The translations under genes were made by a program, and so were the position numbers. 55,804 nt of DNA, taken from assembly GCA_030141605.1 (NCBI GenBank), contig JAQGDQ010001201.1:1-55804 (forward strand), given 5' to 3'. Shown piece by piece: positions 1-13,119 of the stretch; the first letter of the stretch is position 1; each line of letters starts with the position of its first letter. Source of the stretch: Tubiluchus corallicola (lineage: Eukaryota > Priapulida > Priapulimorpha > Priapulimorphida > Tubiluchidae). Below the pieces are notes generated by a model. It was not told the origin of the DNA. It was given only the letters and a program-made list of their open reading frames with translations, and made no database searches.

Positions 1-683
1 TTAAACAGTGCTGGCACTTTCGTATTCGTCCCCGGCCTGCTTACTCTCTAAACTACTAGGTGAGATGTTTGCACATTATTTGTCCCTGGTGGTTAGCGTA
101 ATTTACAACATGCAGCATTTGTATGTTTTCGTCTGAAGAAGAAACAATGGCAAAGTTTTGTATAACGTGATCTTGAGTCTACCTACACCTCCGTTAGGTC
201 TTTTAGGGGTGGTTAAACTCCCTGGTTGGTCCGAGATTACAGCCTCGCTGTCAACTTACGCTGACTTAATTTGGCATTTACAGCACTACAATTACGCAAG
301 GCGCTATATAGTAAATTTATTATAATTTATAGTGTTAGTACTTTTTATAGTAACTCAAGTCGCAAAAAACTTCCCTCTCAAGTTAGATGTTACCATTACG
401 CCTAACTACTTCAAACACTTGGTCACTTTGCTTCTTAACAATTGTTGATTTGTAAGACTATCACTTACACTGGTTTTATTATGGACAAGTTCCAGAAGTA
501 GTCGAGCTTTGTTTACTCCACGTATCTCTCATGTCTGCTTCCATTATACTTAACAGGATAGTCTATAGTGTTCCAGTGTGTCCTACTTATATCTAGTGTT
601 GGTGTTTTGTGACTGCATAAAAATGTAACATGGTAAGGGGCGGCTTTAGGTAGTTTGGGGTGCTCTAGGCAAAATTTTTTTTA
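1..683. other. Upstream sequence, no gene seen
   Basis: AT-rich sequence without a supportable ORF, RNA gene or clear repeat, apart from the start of a dispersed element near 637-683. Confidence 0.5.
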
Positions 684-1016
684 ACGCCCTCTCTTCCACC
701 TAGAATTTATGGCGCCATCTTTTCCGCGTAGAGTTTTTGGCGCCGTCTTTTTCACATAGAGTTTTTGGCGCCGCCCTCTTTTCCACGTAGACTTTTTGGC
801 ACCCTCTTTTCCACGTAGAGTTTTTAGCGTCGCCCTCTTTTCCGCGTATAGTTTTTGGCGCCGCCCTCTTTTACACGTAGAGTTTTTGGCACCCTCTTTT
901 CCACGTAGAGTTTTTGGCGCTGCCCTCTTTTCCACGTACTTTTTTTGGCGCCGCCTTCTTTTTCACGTAGAATTTTGGCGCCGCCCTCTTTTCCACGTAG
1001 AATTTTTGGCACCCTC
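684..1016. repeat. Minisatellite, about 32-bp unit, about 10 copies
   Basis: Degenerate units of the type CCCTCTTTTCCACGTAGAG plus TTTTTGGCGCCG. The flanking 640-700 sequence resembles a dispersed element seen again near 22165-22225, so the array probably grew inside a copy of that element. ORFs here are repeat artefacts. Confidence 0.85.
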
Positions 1017-2331
1017 TTTATGTATATTACTTAGCATTTCACTTACCTGCTGGAAAGACTTAAATAACTAGACTAATAATTTAAAATGTTTGTGCCAATT
1101 GGTAAAATGTCACTGACACACCCTCCAGGGTGCGCCACCAACTAGCCAAGAACATATTTTTAATCTTATTGACAAGATACAGTAATTTAAAATTTTACTT
1201 AATTAGCAACGTTCATGCTACGAATACTCTAATTATTTTTTCAAACTTTATTTAATGTTATCAAAACTTGTTTCAAATGACCTGCCATTAAAATGGCCTC
1301 GCCTAGCGGTCACTTGGAGTTTAAATTTACACGTTTTATACAGCGTTACGTCTGGTGCAAGTCCGGCATGTAAAAGGGTAGTATGTAAGTGGTATAAAGT
1401 CTCCACCGACATTACCTCTCCCCACCGATAATTTGCCAGCAAAAATTCTATAGTTATTTTGCATGAAATTTTGAGCAAATATTTATGAAGATCTGTGAAG
1501 ATCTTGCAGCTGTAATCTTGGCTCGGTGCCAGCAATAATGTATCTTTCTCTTCCATCCTCGTACTTTGTACGGACAAGATTTTGTCTTGTGTTTCATATA
1601 ACCAGCATTCACGATCCCCAATCCGTTGTTATTGTGATTAAATAAATTTTACAACTAATTTAATAGTCTTATTTATAGTACTAGTTTAACCTATTCTTGG
1701 TAAAATAATAATTAAAATCAAAAGATGTCACATCCCTATGAGCTTTTGTAATGGACATTGTAAAATTTAAATATTTTTTGGTTGACAAACGAATTTGCAT
1801 ATTCTAGATTTCTGTAGATTTCTTGTAGATTTCTCACAGTTGAATCAGGTAATCACTGAATGCAGAAACGTTTTTTCTTCCTCGACTGGAAACCATTCAC
1901 ATTTCTATGTAGAACTGCGCTATTTTACAAACAAGCATTGTATTATTTTGTTTCACTATTGTCATGATCGCCTTCGCCATCATCATCATCATCGTCATCT
2001 CCACTAAAACTAGATTCTTCGTAAAGAAACCACAAGACTGCCAGTAATTATTTTGGTCGTCGTTGTTGTTGCCGCCACCATTGTTTGTCTTATTTTAGCA
2101 GTTTTTGTTTTTATGTTGATTTTTGCAGATTTCTTTTCATTCGAGAAACAACATTTCCTTTTGTAAACACATTTAAGAATGCTAAAGTACGTTTTCTTTT
2201 TGATTATTATTTCCTTTCGGTCTTTAAACAATCAGTTACAGCAATAGGTTCCATGGCGAAGCAGTCCAGCAGACATCAAGTTACTTGTAAATTTTGGCTA
2301 TTGATGATTATGGAAAATTGCTCCCATTCTC
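1017..2331. other. Upstream sequence, no gene seen
   Basis: AT-rich. A 109-codon minus-strand ORF at 1248-1577 has no recognisable domain and no codon or splice support, so I do not call it a gene. A short CATCATCAT tract lies near 1979-2000. Confidence 0.5.
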
Positions 2332-3118
2332 TAAATCTCATTTGGTTCATAGTTACTGCTATAGGGTATTTGACAAAGTTGTGCAAGCAGATGATTCCAG
2401 TTTCTGAATCTCATTTGGTTCATAGTTACTGCTATAGGGTGTTTGACAAAGTTGTGCAAGCAGATGATTCCAGTTTCTGAATCTCATTTGGTTCATAGTT
2501 ACTGCTATAGGGTACTTAACAAAGTTGTGCAAGCAGATGATTCCAGTTTTTGAATCTCATTTGGTTCATAGTTACTGCTATAGGGTGTTTGACAAAGTTG
2601 TGCAAGCAGATGATTCCAGTTTGTGAATCTCATTTGGTTCATAGTTACTGCTATAGGGTGTTTGACAAAGTTGTGCACACAGATGATTCCAGTTTTTGAA
2701 TCTCATTTGGTTCATAGTTACTGCTATAGGGTATTTGACAAAGTTGTGCAAGCAGATGATTCCAGTTTCTGAATCTCATTTGGTTCATAGTTACTGCTAT
2801 AGGGTGTTTGACAAAGTTGTGCAAGCAGATGATTCCAGTTTCTGAATCTCATTTGGTTCATAGTTACTGCTATAGGGTATTTGACAAAGTTGTGCAAGCA
2901 GATGATTCCAGTTTCTGAATCTCATTTGGTTAATAGTTACTGCTATAGGGTATTTGACAAAGTTGTGCAAGCAGATGATTCCAGTTTCTGAATCTCATTT
3001 GTTTCATAGTTACTGCAATAGGGTGTTTGACAAAGTTGTGCAAGCAGATGATTCCAGTTTCTGAATCTCATTTGGTTCATAGTTACTGCAATAGGGTGAG
3101 TGACAAAGTTGTGCATAC
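2332..3118. repeat. Minisatellite, 73-bp unit, about 11 copies
   Basis: Unit contains GAATCTCATTTGGTTCATAG and GCAAGCAGATGATTCCAG; starts are at 2406, 2479 and 2552, giving exact 73-bp spacing. Copies differ by only a few substitutions. Confidence 0.93.
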
Positions 3119-4929
3119 AGTTTTTTTTCTGTCGAGTGGTTATTGGCTATTGATAATTGGCATTTTTTGATCAACACCTGGAATCTTTCTTGTAACATTA
3201 ACTTGAGTAGATAATTGTTGCATCAGTTGTGTTATTTAGGTAAGGGAATGTTACATTAATGAGCTGCATAATTATCATTTAACTTTTCATGGCTTCTTTG
3301 CAGAACTATCGACTGAGTTTTTTCTTACCTAGACTGTAATCTCACTGTGTTTTAATAGTTTGCTGTCCCAAATAAAAAACAGGTTCGTGTCTCATAAGTT
3401 CTCTCTTCATTTTCAGTCATTGAATTAAAGTTTACAAACGAGATTAGGCAGTACTGAAGTGCGGCTACCATTATCTGTTGGATAAGCTCTAAAAATAGTT
3501 GTATAAGAAACAAGTAAAAGCAGTCATGAGGCTTTAATGCCTCTAAAGTCGTTAAAATAGTCAATCCATTTGCCCTATAAAATCGTGCGTGTGTCGTAAT
3601 AAAGTAACAAAACAGAGAGTAACAATTTGGGACTATTCTGTCCCATTAGCAGCAATTCTTTTAATATGACGGCTAGCATATGAATGTGGTCCGAAGTTTG
3701 CAGGCTTCGCCCGACAGACGGGTAGAGGTTGACCATCACGGATTGGATAAGCTCGGAAAAATAAATCTTTTTAAGGGGCGAAATGAACGGTTCTACTGAA
3801 AAATCTAATTTGTAATTATAATCGTGTCTACTTCCACTAGCTTCGGTTTGCTCTGGCGTTCTTCCAGGGTGGCCAGGCAGACGTGGACCTGTGCGTGGCG
3901 TACCGGGGGTCCACGTTCCCTCGCCCTCTAGAACCTCACAAAAACGATTTTAATCGCAGTCAGTCAGTCAAAGGAAATTGTCCAATTAACTGCAACTAAA
4001 ACCGTTCAATTATTTAAAAATTTGCCAAATATTCTGAGAATGTTTTTGCCCGATACCTAATCCTATCGTGGGACTGGCTTGTTAACTCAAAAATGTTTCG
4101 AAAATAGATTGTAAAATTATCCTGTAAAAAGCCATGTAAATAAAGAATAATCTCACACCACACGAGACTATTAACAGCAGAAAAATATTTCTGTATGTTT
4201 GGACAACGGTACATATGCACAAAATAAAAAAGTAAATGGAAAGGTTTTCTGGCTAAAAAGCAAAATTTCTTTACTTACCGCTTAGGCATTGCAAAAATTT
4301 CAAGAAAATCGAGACTCTTCAATCTAAAATAAGCAAAAAAATGAAGTGTTATTTACGGCTCGGTCAACTAAAACCATTTTAGCAATGTCAAGATTCTAAC
4401 TGCACAGGATCTAGAGTTCGAATCACACGAGTTTCAGGACGATCCGATCTTTTGTTACAGAAATACAAGAGAAAACCCTATTGTGGACAGTGGACGAACA
4501 GACACACGGACAGCAGGGTCATTTAAAATTTAAAAATTCAACAAGAAAATAGTCAAACTTACCAATTTAATGTCGGTTTTGACTTTCTTATAATTTTATA
4601 GCAGCTCTGGTGTTAATATACAGGGTCAAAATAAGTAATAACGAATATGAAGGCTTGATGAACAAAAGGAATCCATCTTTATCCATTCACTGTTTCTACT
4701 TTTAGGCAGGCCTAATTCTGTCAAACCCTATTATTACTATTATTTTAATTATGTCTAAACTCCAAAACCACTTCCGGAAGAGGTAGTACTTTAACAAAAA
4801 CTAAAAGACAATCGTGCTCTAGAATTCTTACTGTGGAATGAGAGACAGCTACTTCCTTGCAAATCATTTGAGGGTTTTTTAGTTTTGCCCTCTCCCAGGA
4901 AACGAGAGATAGCCACGTTCTAGATAAGT
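3119..4929. other. Upstream sequence with one possible exon-like patch
   Basis: Mostly AT-rich. A GC-rich stretch at 3868-3999 follows a convincing acceptor (GTTCTTCCAG) and stays open for 43 codons to a TAA. No family is recognised. A tRNA-like B-box (AGTTCGAATCA) near 4412 suggests a SINE relic. Confidence 0.35.
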
Positions 4930-5650
4930 GAAATGAAAGTTGTTCATACTTTAGAAACAAACCCATATCCTCCCATGCCCTCTGTGAAATGAAAGTCAGT
5001 CATGCTTTTAGAATAAAGCCATGTCCTCCCATCCCCTGTGTGTAATGAAAGTCAGTCATGATTTTAGAAGAGAGCCATATCCTCCCATGCCCTCTGTGAA
5101 ATGAAAGTCAGTCATGCTTTTAGAATAAAGCCATGTCCTCCCATCCCCTCTTTGTAATGAAAGTCAGTCATGATTTTAGAAGAGAGCCATATCCTCCCAT
5201 GCCCTCTATGAAATGAAAGTCAGTCATGCTTTTAGAAGAAAGCCATGTCCTCCCATCCCTTCTTTGTAATGAAAGTCAGTCATGATTTTAGAAGAGAGCA
5301 ATGTCCTCCCCTTCCCTCTGTGTAATGTAAGTCAGTCATGATTTTAGAATAAAGCCATGTCCTCCCATGCCCTCTGTGTAATGTAAGTCAGTCATGATTT
5401 TAGAATAAAGCCATGTCCTCCCATCCCCTCTGTGTAATGAAAGTCAGTCATGCTTTTAGAAGAAAGCCATGTCCTCCCATCCCCTCTGTGTAATGAAAGT
5501 CAGTCATGCTTTTAGAAGAAAGCCATGTCCTCCCATCCCCTCTGTGAAATGAAATTCAGTCATGCTTTTAGAAGAAAGCCATGTCCTCCCTTCCCCTCTG
5601 TGAAATGTAAGTCAGTCATGCCTTAGAAAGCCATGTCCGCCCATCCCCTG
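4930..5650. repeat. Minisatellite, 56-bp unit, about 13 copies
   Basis: Unit includes GTCAGTCATGCTTTTAGAA and GCCATGTCCTCCCAT. Two sub-variants (GCTTTTAGAATAAAG and GATTTTAGAAGAGAG) partly alternate between 4980 and 5330, suggesting a two-unit expansion step. Confidence 0.92.
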
Positions 5651-6269
5651 TGTGAAAGGGAAAACAGTTATCCCAACAAAGCATATGTTAAAGGGAAAGT
5701 CTACATTTTTTGTGAAACTTCTATTGTATAGAAATACATTTTTTACTGGTTGAATCAATATTAATAGTTATTAAAATAAGGAGGGAACAAGGTTGGAGTG
5801 GGATGGACAGCCTGCAGTCTCCTCCCGGCCCATCTTTCCTTTCCTTGACGAGGGCCTAAAGTTCCTTCATTTCCTTTGAAGTGTTTCCGTTATTTTTAAA
5901 AGAAATATTTTGTAGAACTTTGCTAAACTCCACGTTGTACTGAAAAAGTTCTAACCAGAAATTTGTTACCACAAGTCACGATTTTGTTAACTTAAAATGC
6001 TTCCCAAAAGTACACTGAGTTCTGACATTGAGCTATTAACCTCTGATTCTATTTACGAACTAACATGGTACAGAACCTTAGTGGTATGCATTCTGTACAT
6101 GTAGATACTTCTATGCATAGCGCGCGTGTATAGAAGTATGTACATGTACAGTGTATGTCGCTACTGTACAGAACAAACTTTCAGTAAAGACAGACAAGGC
6201 CTAGGCATTAACTGACTGACAGTTTCTTTCCACTAACATACTGTAAGTACTTGAGGGAAGCATGTATTA

Positions 6270-6555
6270 TTATGCAGTTTAAAGAACTATACAAAAAGTT
6301 CTGCGGTTTGAAGAACTGTACAAAAAGGTATGCAGTTTGAAGAACTGTACAAAAGGTTCTGCGGTTTAAAGAACTGTACAAAAAGTTCTGCGGTTTAAAG
6401 AACTGTACAAAAAGTTCTGCGGTTTAAAGGACTGTATAAAAAGTTCTGCGGTTTAAAGGACTGTACAAAAAGTTATGCAGTTTAAAGAGCTGTACAAAAA
6501 GTTATGCAGTTTAAAGAGCTGTACAAAATGCTATGCAGTTTAAAGAACTGTACAA
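6270..6555. repeat. Minisatellite, 29-bp unit, about 10 copies
   Basis: Unit AGTTCTGCGGTTTAAAGAA plus CTGTACAAAA, with TATGCAG variants at the 3' end of the array. Confidence 0.9.
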
Positions 6556-7229
6556 TGATTTGAAATTTTTATGCAGATCATTTAGATCCCTGTTCAAAAG
6601 TAACTTGTCCATTACCTTACGAATAATTCAAAACCTGATTCACCTCCCAGCCTAACTTTGTTAATTGCAGGCCTTTCACAAATTATTTAATAATATCTTG
6701 GTCTACCATTTGCAAAATCCATCTTTATTTTTGTAAAGCGTTTCATTTATGAGCTTTTTAGGCTGTGACCAGCAAGTGTTTTAGCTGACTGGTTGTGCCG
6801 TTATCTTGACAATTGAAGTGAAGTTAACCAGAGCTAAGACTAGAAAGTAATTAGATGAGTGACCACTACTAAAATCACATACGCTGAAACATGGCTGAAT
6901 TTGTTTAGGAATTGAAATTTTATAGTGTAAAGACTAGATAGCACACGGATGAGTCGTCACTACTAAAATCATGCTAGCCAAAACATGGCTGACTTAGTTT
7001 AGTAAATAAATGGGTGACCATATCAAAATCACAGTTCCCATTCCTGGTCCAATGTCTGCTCTTAGATGATTAGTTTTCATAAAGAGTCTAGTTGCAGTCC
7101 CTCCACAACAACATGACGTTGCAGTTGAATGCAAAAATATCTCTAATCTTAAACTCCTGTTTCTTGTCAGGCTTCAGCGTTGATTATTTTCAATTTAATC
7201 AATTTAATTTTGATCCTACAATCGTTAAG

Positions 7230-9037
7230 GAGTTTTTACATGTGCCATAATTGATCAGTGCTGATAACTTTCAATTTTATCCACGGCAATTTCAATCGTT
7301 CAATCTTTAATGGAGTTTTGTATGTTCTATAATTGTTAGTACGAGTTCAATACCGATAACTTCCAATTTTATACACTGCAATTTCAATCGTTCAATCTTT
7401 AATGGAGTTTTGTATGTTCTATAATTGTTAGTACGAGTTCAATACCGATAACCTTCAATTTTATCCACTGCAATTTCAATCGTTCAATCTTTAATGGAGT
7501 TTTGTATGTTCTATAATTGTTAGTACGAGTTCAATACCGATAACTTCCAATTTTATACACTGCAATTTCAATCGTTCAATCTTTAATGGAGTTTTGTATG
7601 TTCTATAATTGTTAGTACGAGTTCAATACCGATAACTTCCAATTTTATACACGGCAATTTCAATCGTTCAATGTTTAATGGAGTTTTGTATGTTCTATAA
7701 TTGTTGGTACGAGTTCAACACCGATAACTTTCAATTTTATCCACTGCAATTTCAATCGTTCAATCTTTAATGGAGTTTTGTATGTTCTATAATTGTTGGT
7801 ACGAGTTCAATACCGATAACTTCCAATTTTATCCACGGCAATTTCAATCGTTCAATCTTTAATGGAGTTTTGTATGTTCTATAATTGTTAGTACGAGTTC
7901 AATACCGATAACTTCAAATTTTATACACTGCAATTTCAATCGTTCAATGTTTAATGGAGTTTTGTATGTTCTATAATTGTTAGTACGAGTTCAATACCGA
8001 TAACTTCCAATTTTATCCACGGCAATTTCAATCGTTCAATCTTTAATGGAGTTTTGTATGTTCTATAATTGTTGGTACGAGTTCAATACCGATAACTTTC
8101 AATTTTATCCACTGCAATTTCAATCGTTCAATGTTTAATGGAGTTTTGTATGTTCTATAATTGTTGGTACGAGTTCAATACCGATAACTTCCAATTTTAT
8201 CCACGGCAATTTCAATCGTTCAATCTTTAATGGAGTTTTGTATGTTCTATAATTGTTGGTACGAGTTCAATACCGATAACTTCCAATTTTATACACTGCA
8301 ATTTCAATCGTTCAATCTTTAATGGAGTTTTGTATGTTCTATAATTGTTGGTACGAGTTCAATACCGATAACTTCAAATTTTATCCACTGCAATTTCAAT
8401 CGTTCAATGTTTAATGGAGTTTTGTATGTTCTATAATTGTTAGTACGAGTTCAATACCGATAACTTCCAATTTTATCCACTGCAATTTCAATCGTTCAAT
8501 CTTTAATGGAGTTTTGTATGTTCTATAATTGTTGGTACGAGTTCAATACCGATAACTTCCAATTTTATCCACTGCAATTTCAATCGTTCAATCTTTAATG
8601 GAGTTTTGTATGTTCTATAATTGTTGGTACGAGTTCAATACCGATAACTTCCAATTTTATCCACTGCAATTTCAACCGTTCAATGTTTAATGGAGTTTTG
8701 TATGTTCTATAATTGTTAGTACGAGTTCAATACCGATAACTTCTAATTTTATACACGGCAATTTCAATCGTTCAATGTTTAATGGAGTTTTGTATGTTCT
8801 ACAATTGTTAGTACGAGTTCAATACCGATAACTTCCAATTTTATCCACGGCAATTTCAATCGTTCAATCTTTAATGGAGTTTTGTATGTTCTATAATTGT
8901 TAGTACGAGTTCAATACCGATAACTTCCAATTTTATACACTGCAATTTCAATCGTTCAATGTTTAATGGAGTTTTGTATGTTCTATAATTGTTAGTACGA
9001 GTTCAATACCGATAACTTTCAATTTTATCCACTGCAA
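7230..9037. repeat. Minisatellite, 92-bp unit, about 20 copies
   Basis: Exact 92-bp spacing (for example 7321, 7413, 7505). The unit includes TATGTTCTATAATTGTTAGT, ACGAGTTCAATACCGATAAC and ATTTCAATCGTTCAATC. Very homogeneous, with diagnostic variants (GTTAGT/GTTGGT, CACTGC/CACGGC, CTTTAA/GTTTAA). The first unit near 7200 is the most diverged. Confidence 0.95.
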
Positions 9038-9225
9038 ATCTAGTTTCGGTACTGTTTACCTTCGTCGTTGTCATGTCAGTTTATGTGATATATTAGCAGT
9101 AGTTGCCACCACTTTGCTATCAGTTTTACTTGTTTACTGCTTTAGTACTGATTAATAATCAGTAATTATGTTCAATTTCATCAAGACAATTCTTTAAAAT
9201 ATTCAGTTTCTCTCTTATAATGCAT

Positions 9226-9640
9226 TTGTCGCCTTGATGGCAGTTTTTTCGTTACTATCACATCATTTTATGCGGCACGTTGATGATGGTACTTTCCATC
9301 ACTGTTCTATAACATCCATCACTATACTGTGACATGGCTATGTATCATGTTACTCGATGAAGACATTAATAGTGACTCGCATCACGTTACCATGTCTCTT
9401 CATTTGTAGCCTTGATGGCAGTTTTTTCGTTACTATCACATCATTTTATGCGGCACGTTGATGATGGTACTTTCCATCACTGTTCTATAACATCCATCAC
9501 TATACTATGACATGGCTATGTATCATGTTACTCGATGAAGACATTAACAGTGAGTCGCATCACGTTATCATGTCATTCATTTGACGCCTTGATGGCAGTT
9601 TTATCGGTACTATCACATCATTTTATGTGACACGTTGATC
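9226..9640. repeat. Tandem repeat, about 178-bp unit, 2.4 copies
   Basis: GCCTTGATGGCAGTTTT recurs at 9231, 9409 and 9586. The unit includes CATCCATCACTATACT and ACTCGATGAAGACATTAA. Confidence 0.9.
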
Positions 9641-9780
9641 ACTATCACTACATTTTTTTCATGAACCAGTAATGTTAATTTCCATCATTTCGTCATACAA
9701 AGATTTGTTCATCCTTTCCCAGCATATGAGGAATAATGGCTGAATGTTTCTTCTATGAAAATAATTGCTATTATGACACA

Positions 9781-9915
9781 CAACCTTGTATATAGTCAAG
9801 CTGTTATTTTGACTATAGGCATCAAGTTTGCCACCTTGCATAATTTAAACCTTGTAAATAGTCAAGCGTTTATTTTGACTATAGGCATCAAGTTTTGCCA
9901 CCTTGCATAATTTAA
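9781..9915. repeat. Tandem duplication, about 67-bp unit, 2 copies
   Basis: Both copies carry ATAGTCAAGC, TTATTTTGACTATAGGCATC and CCACCTTGCATAATTTAAA. Confidence 0.85.
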
Positions 9916-10105
9916 AGATGTTGCCTAATATTGTAACCATGGCTGTCCATGTATAGATAACGTTTGAATATACAATCAATTAAATATGGCTAAAATATTA
10001 AATATGGCTGAAATATGTGTCGCCATGTTATTAAAAATTAGCTTCCCACCGCCTGGTCACTATCGGCATGGGAGGGGGATCAATTCTATTATGAAAACTT
10101 TTAAC

Positions 10106-10372
10106 GGTTCGAATCCTTAAAACGTTTTGAGCGTACTTTGAACAATTACGCTTCTTAATTAAAGAACCATTGGTGCTTCAAATCATTAAAACGTTATGAG
10201 CGTACTTTAAACGATTACGCTTCTTAACTAAAACAACATTTGTGCTTCGATTCATTACAACGTTTTGAGCGTACTTCAAACAATTACGCTTCTTAATTAA
10301 AACAACATTTGTGCTTCAAATCATTAAAGCGTTTTGAGCGTACTTCAAACAATTACGCTTCTTAATTAAAGC
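10106..10372. repeat. Minisatellite, 69-bp unit, about 4 copies
   Basis: GTTTTGAGCGTACTTC recurs at 10124, 10193, 10262 and 10331, with ATTACGCTTCTTAATTAAA between. Confidence 0.9.
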
Positions 10373-10510
10373 ACCAGAAATAGAAATTATTATTAATGAT
10401 TGTTTTCAATCCCCCTCCCCCTGCTCTTCAGAAAATTCCTCCTCATCGGCTCGGTAACTGCCGCCTCACAAACATCCAGCATCATCAGCATCGTGGTCAC
10501 TCTATCTTAT

Positions 10511-10645
10511 AAATAGTTAGTTTTTTTGCACAACTTGTATACGATACAGTGCAACTAACTTAACATACTGTAGCTTAATAAATAGTTTTTATGCACAACT
10601 TGTATACGATACAGTGCAACTAACTTAACATACTGTAGCTTATAC
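10511..10645. repeat. Tandem duplication, 64-bp unit, 2 copies
   Basis: GCACAACTTGTATACGATAC recurs at 10529 and 10593, each followed by AGTGCAACTAACTTAACATA. Confidence 0.88.
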
Positions 10646-10689
10646 AATATACTGCAGTTTTTAGAAATACTGCAGCTTAAAGGATATGT

Positions 10690-11140
10690 AACAAATAATA
10701 GAACATATTGCAGCTTGTATGATATATTGTTGTTTGTTGAAGGTTGCAGTTTCTAGAAATATCGCAGCTTATAGGACGTGTTACCATTAATAGAATATAC
10801 TGCAGTTGCTACGATATATTGCAGTTAATAGAATATTGCAGCTTATAGGACGTGTTACAATTAATAGAATATACTGCAGTTGCTACGATATATTGCAGTT
10901 AATAGAATATCGCAGCTTATAGGACGTGTTACAATTAATAGAATATACTGCAGTTGCTACGATATATTGCAGTTAACAGAATATTGCAGCTTATAGGACG
11001 TGTTACAATTAATAGAATATACTGCAGTTGCTACGATATATTGCAGTTAACAGAATATTGCAGCATATAGTGTATGTTACCATTAATAGAATATACTACA
11101 GTTGCTACGATATATGGCAGTTAATAGAATATTGCAGCTT
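10690..11140. repeat. Minisatellite, about 74-bp unit, about 5-6 copies
   Basis: Unit GCAGCTTATAGGACGTGTTA, TTAATAGAATATACTGCAGT and TGCTACGATATATTGCAGTT, with internal self-similarity around TATTGCAG that suggests a shorter ancestral repeat. Confidence 0.88.
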
Positions 11141-11799
11141 ATGGGATATCTGACAATTACTAATATATATTGCAGCATATATTGCACTTTAGAATACAAT
11201 GCATTGCAGAAAATTTGTGTTGAATATCAACTTTAAATATTATGTTAAATATGTAAGCACTTTTATATTTTATATTAAAAAATCCCAGAAACTGTAATGT
11301 ATTCGCTGATGATGCTGAAGCTCTAAATTGCAAATAGCAATTAACGTTCAAATTGAAACGTAATTCTCCAAGCTTAAGGAGAGAAGTTTGGGTCATCTTG
11401 CACTGGCTTTTGACTTGGCACATTCTCCCAGTACAAAGCTGCCTTGCACTGGCTTTTAACTTGCCAACATTGAAATAAATATTTTTGCTTATAACCTCCA
11501 AAGAGAAACTGTGTTAGCTTTTTGCTGACACTAAAATGAATCTTGAACTTGTTCGCAATGTCAGAATGAGCATTTTTGAACATCAAAGAAATCTTCAGTT
11601 GAACATATTTGGAACGTTTTGAACATTTTTTCTACATATATTTTAATGAACATAAAAGTAATCATAACAAAAATACGGAGTCCTCCATGGGTCCAGTTAC
11701 CGAGCCTTCATAAGTACATAATATAGCAGCTTAACTCTTAGTATAACCACTGCTATAACTACAGAATTATGTAAATATGTAAATACAGAAGTTTTTTGA

Positions 11800-12285
11800 A
11801 TATTGTTTGATGAAATGTTGATGAAATGATATGACTTGTTCTTGAAATGCAAATTGGAGTTTTTTTACTTTTTTCTCCATTGTAAATAAATTGTTTGGTG
11901 TTCATAATATGACTTGTTCTTGAAATGTAAATTGGAGTTTTTTACTTTTTTCTCCATTGTAAATTGTTTGATGAAATGATTTGACTTGTTCTTGAAATGT
12001 AAATTGGAGTTTTTTTACTTTTTTCTCCATTGTAAATAGTTTGATGAAATGTAAATTGGAGTTTTTTACTTTTTTCTCCATTGTAAATAGTTTGATGAAA
12101 TGACATGACTTGCTCTTGAAATGTAAATTGGAGTTTTTTACTTTTTTCTCCATTGTAAATAGTTTGATGAAATGATTTGACTTGTTCTTGAAATGTAAAT
12201 TGGAGTTTTTTTTACTTTTTTCTCTATTGTAAATAGTTTGATGAAATGATTTGACTTGTTCTTGAAATGTAAATTGGAGTGTTTT
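11800..12285. repeat. Minisatellite, about 72-bp unit with partial units
   Basis: GAAATGTAAATTGGAGTTTT followed by TTTACTTTTTTCTCCATTG recurs about 7 times. Unit length varies because some copies lack the TTGACTTGTTCTTG part. Confidence 0.88.
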
Positions 12286-13070
12286 TATGTTTACTCATGT
12301 AATGTTAGTATGTTTGCTTAACCCTTGTAGGGTCACGATTCCCCGCCCCCCACACCATAATTGCTTATTGCTTATTGCTTGGATATTTTTCGTTGTGTAT
12401 TGTAAATAAACAATTTTTGTATATAAACAAATCAGATACTTTTATTCTGTTTGTATACTCCCATAAATGATGTTTAAACTAAATGTATAATTGCAGGACA
12501 AACGTCCTATTAACAAGAACACACAACATTTTAACAACGCATTTAATAACACACCACAAGCAGTTACTGAGTCAGCTTAATACACGTTAATGTGATCACA
12601 TGACTAATTAAAAAGCTATAAATTAGAAAAATGTATGTTTTGTGCACTTTTATCAGTATAATTATATTTTATTTGGTTAATAATAAGATGAACTTTCTTG
12701 TTCAATGCGTCAGATTAAAGATGACACAACAGAACGCTTGTTCAAGTGCAAAAGTGTCAGTATTACAATTAAGAAAATAAAGTCTTTGCTTAAAATGTAA
12801 AAAACAACATTATTATAGAGTTCTACAGAGAGTAACAAAAATTATAGTGACGAAATAACGAAAAAAAATGTTAGAGGAAAAGCCGAGTCAGATTTATCCT
12901 GGGGGAAATGAAAACATTAATGGTAGCAGGTTGTGATCGCTTGTGTTCTGTTATGACTTTATTCAAGTGATTATCATTATTATTGTTGTACATAATTTCA
13001 TTGCGCAGGGCAAAACACAGCTTTGCAGGTGCAAATCGACCTCCATAGATGGAGCTACATACGGTTTGGA
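12286..13070. other. Proximal upstream region
   Basis: AT-rich sequence between the last upstream minisatellite and the promoter motifs. No TATA box in a convincing position and no ORF that I can support. Confidence 0.5.
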
Positions 13071-13100
13071 TGACGTCATGTGCGGAAGTCAAAGATGGCG
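13071..13100 (+). promoter_or_regulatory. Candidate core promoter: CRE, ETS and YY1 motifs
   Basis: Three motifs lie within 30 bp, just upstream of the start codon: a perfect palindromic CRE (TGACGTCA, 13071-13078), an ETS/NRF-type site (GCGGAAGT, 13082-13089) and a YY1 site (AAGATGGCG, 13092-13100). This combination is typical of TATA-less housekeeping promoters, where YY1 often sits just downstream of the start of transcription. I infer initiation near 13085-13095 and a 5' UTR of about 50 nt. Confidence 0.6.
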
Positions 13101-13115
13101 ATTGTTATCAAATAA
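13095..13115 (+). promoter_or_regulatory. uORF 1 (6 codons)
   Basis: The ATG inside the YY1 motif opens a six-codon reading frame ending in TAA. It is only in the mRNA if transcription starts upstream of 13095, which the YY1 position allows. Confidence 0.3.
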
Positions 13116-13119
13116 ACTA

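Noticed and set aside
1248-1577. 109-codon minus-strand ORF
   Set aside because: No recognisable domain, no splice or codon support; AT-rich noncoding background with overlapping frames.
7230-9037. CRISPR array
   Set aside because: The whole 92-bp unit repeats without variable spacers, in a eukaryotic genome.
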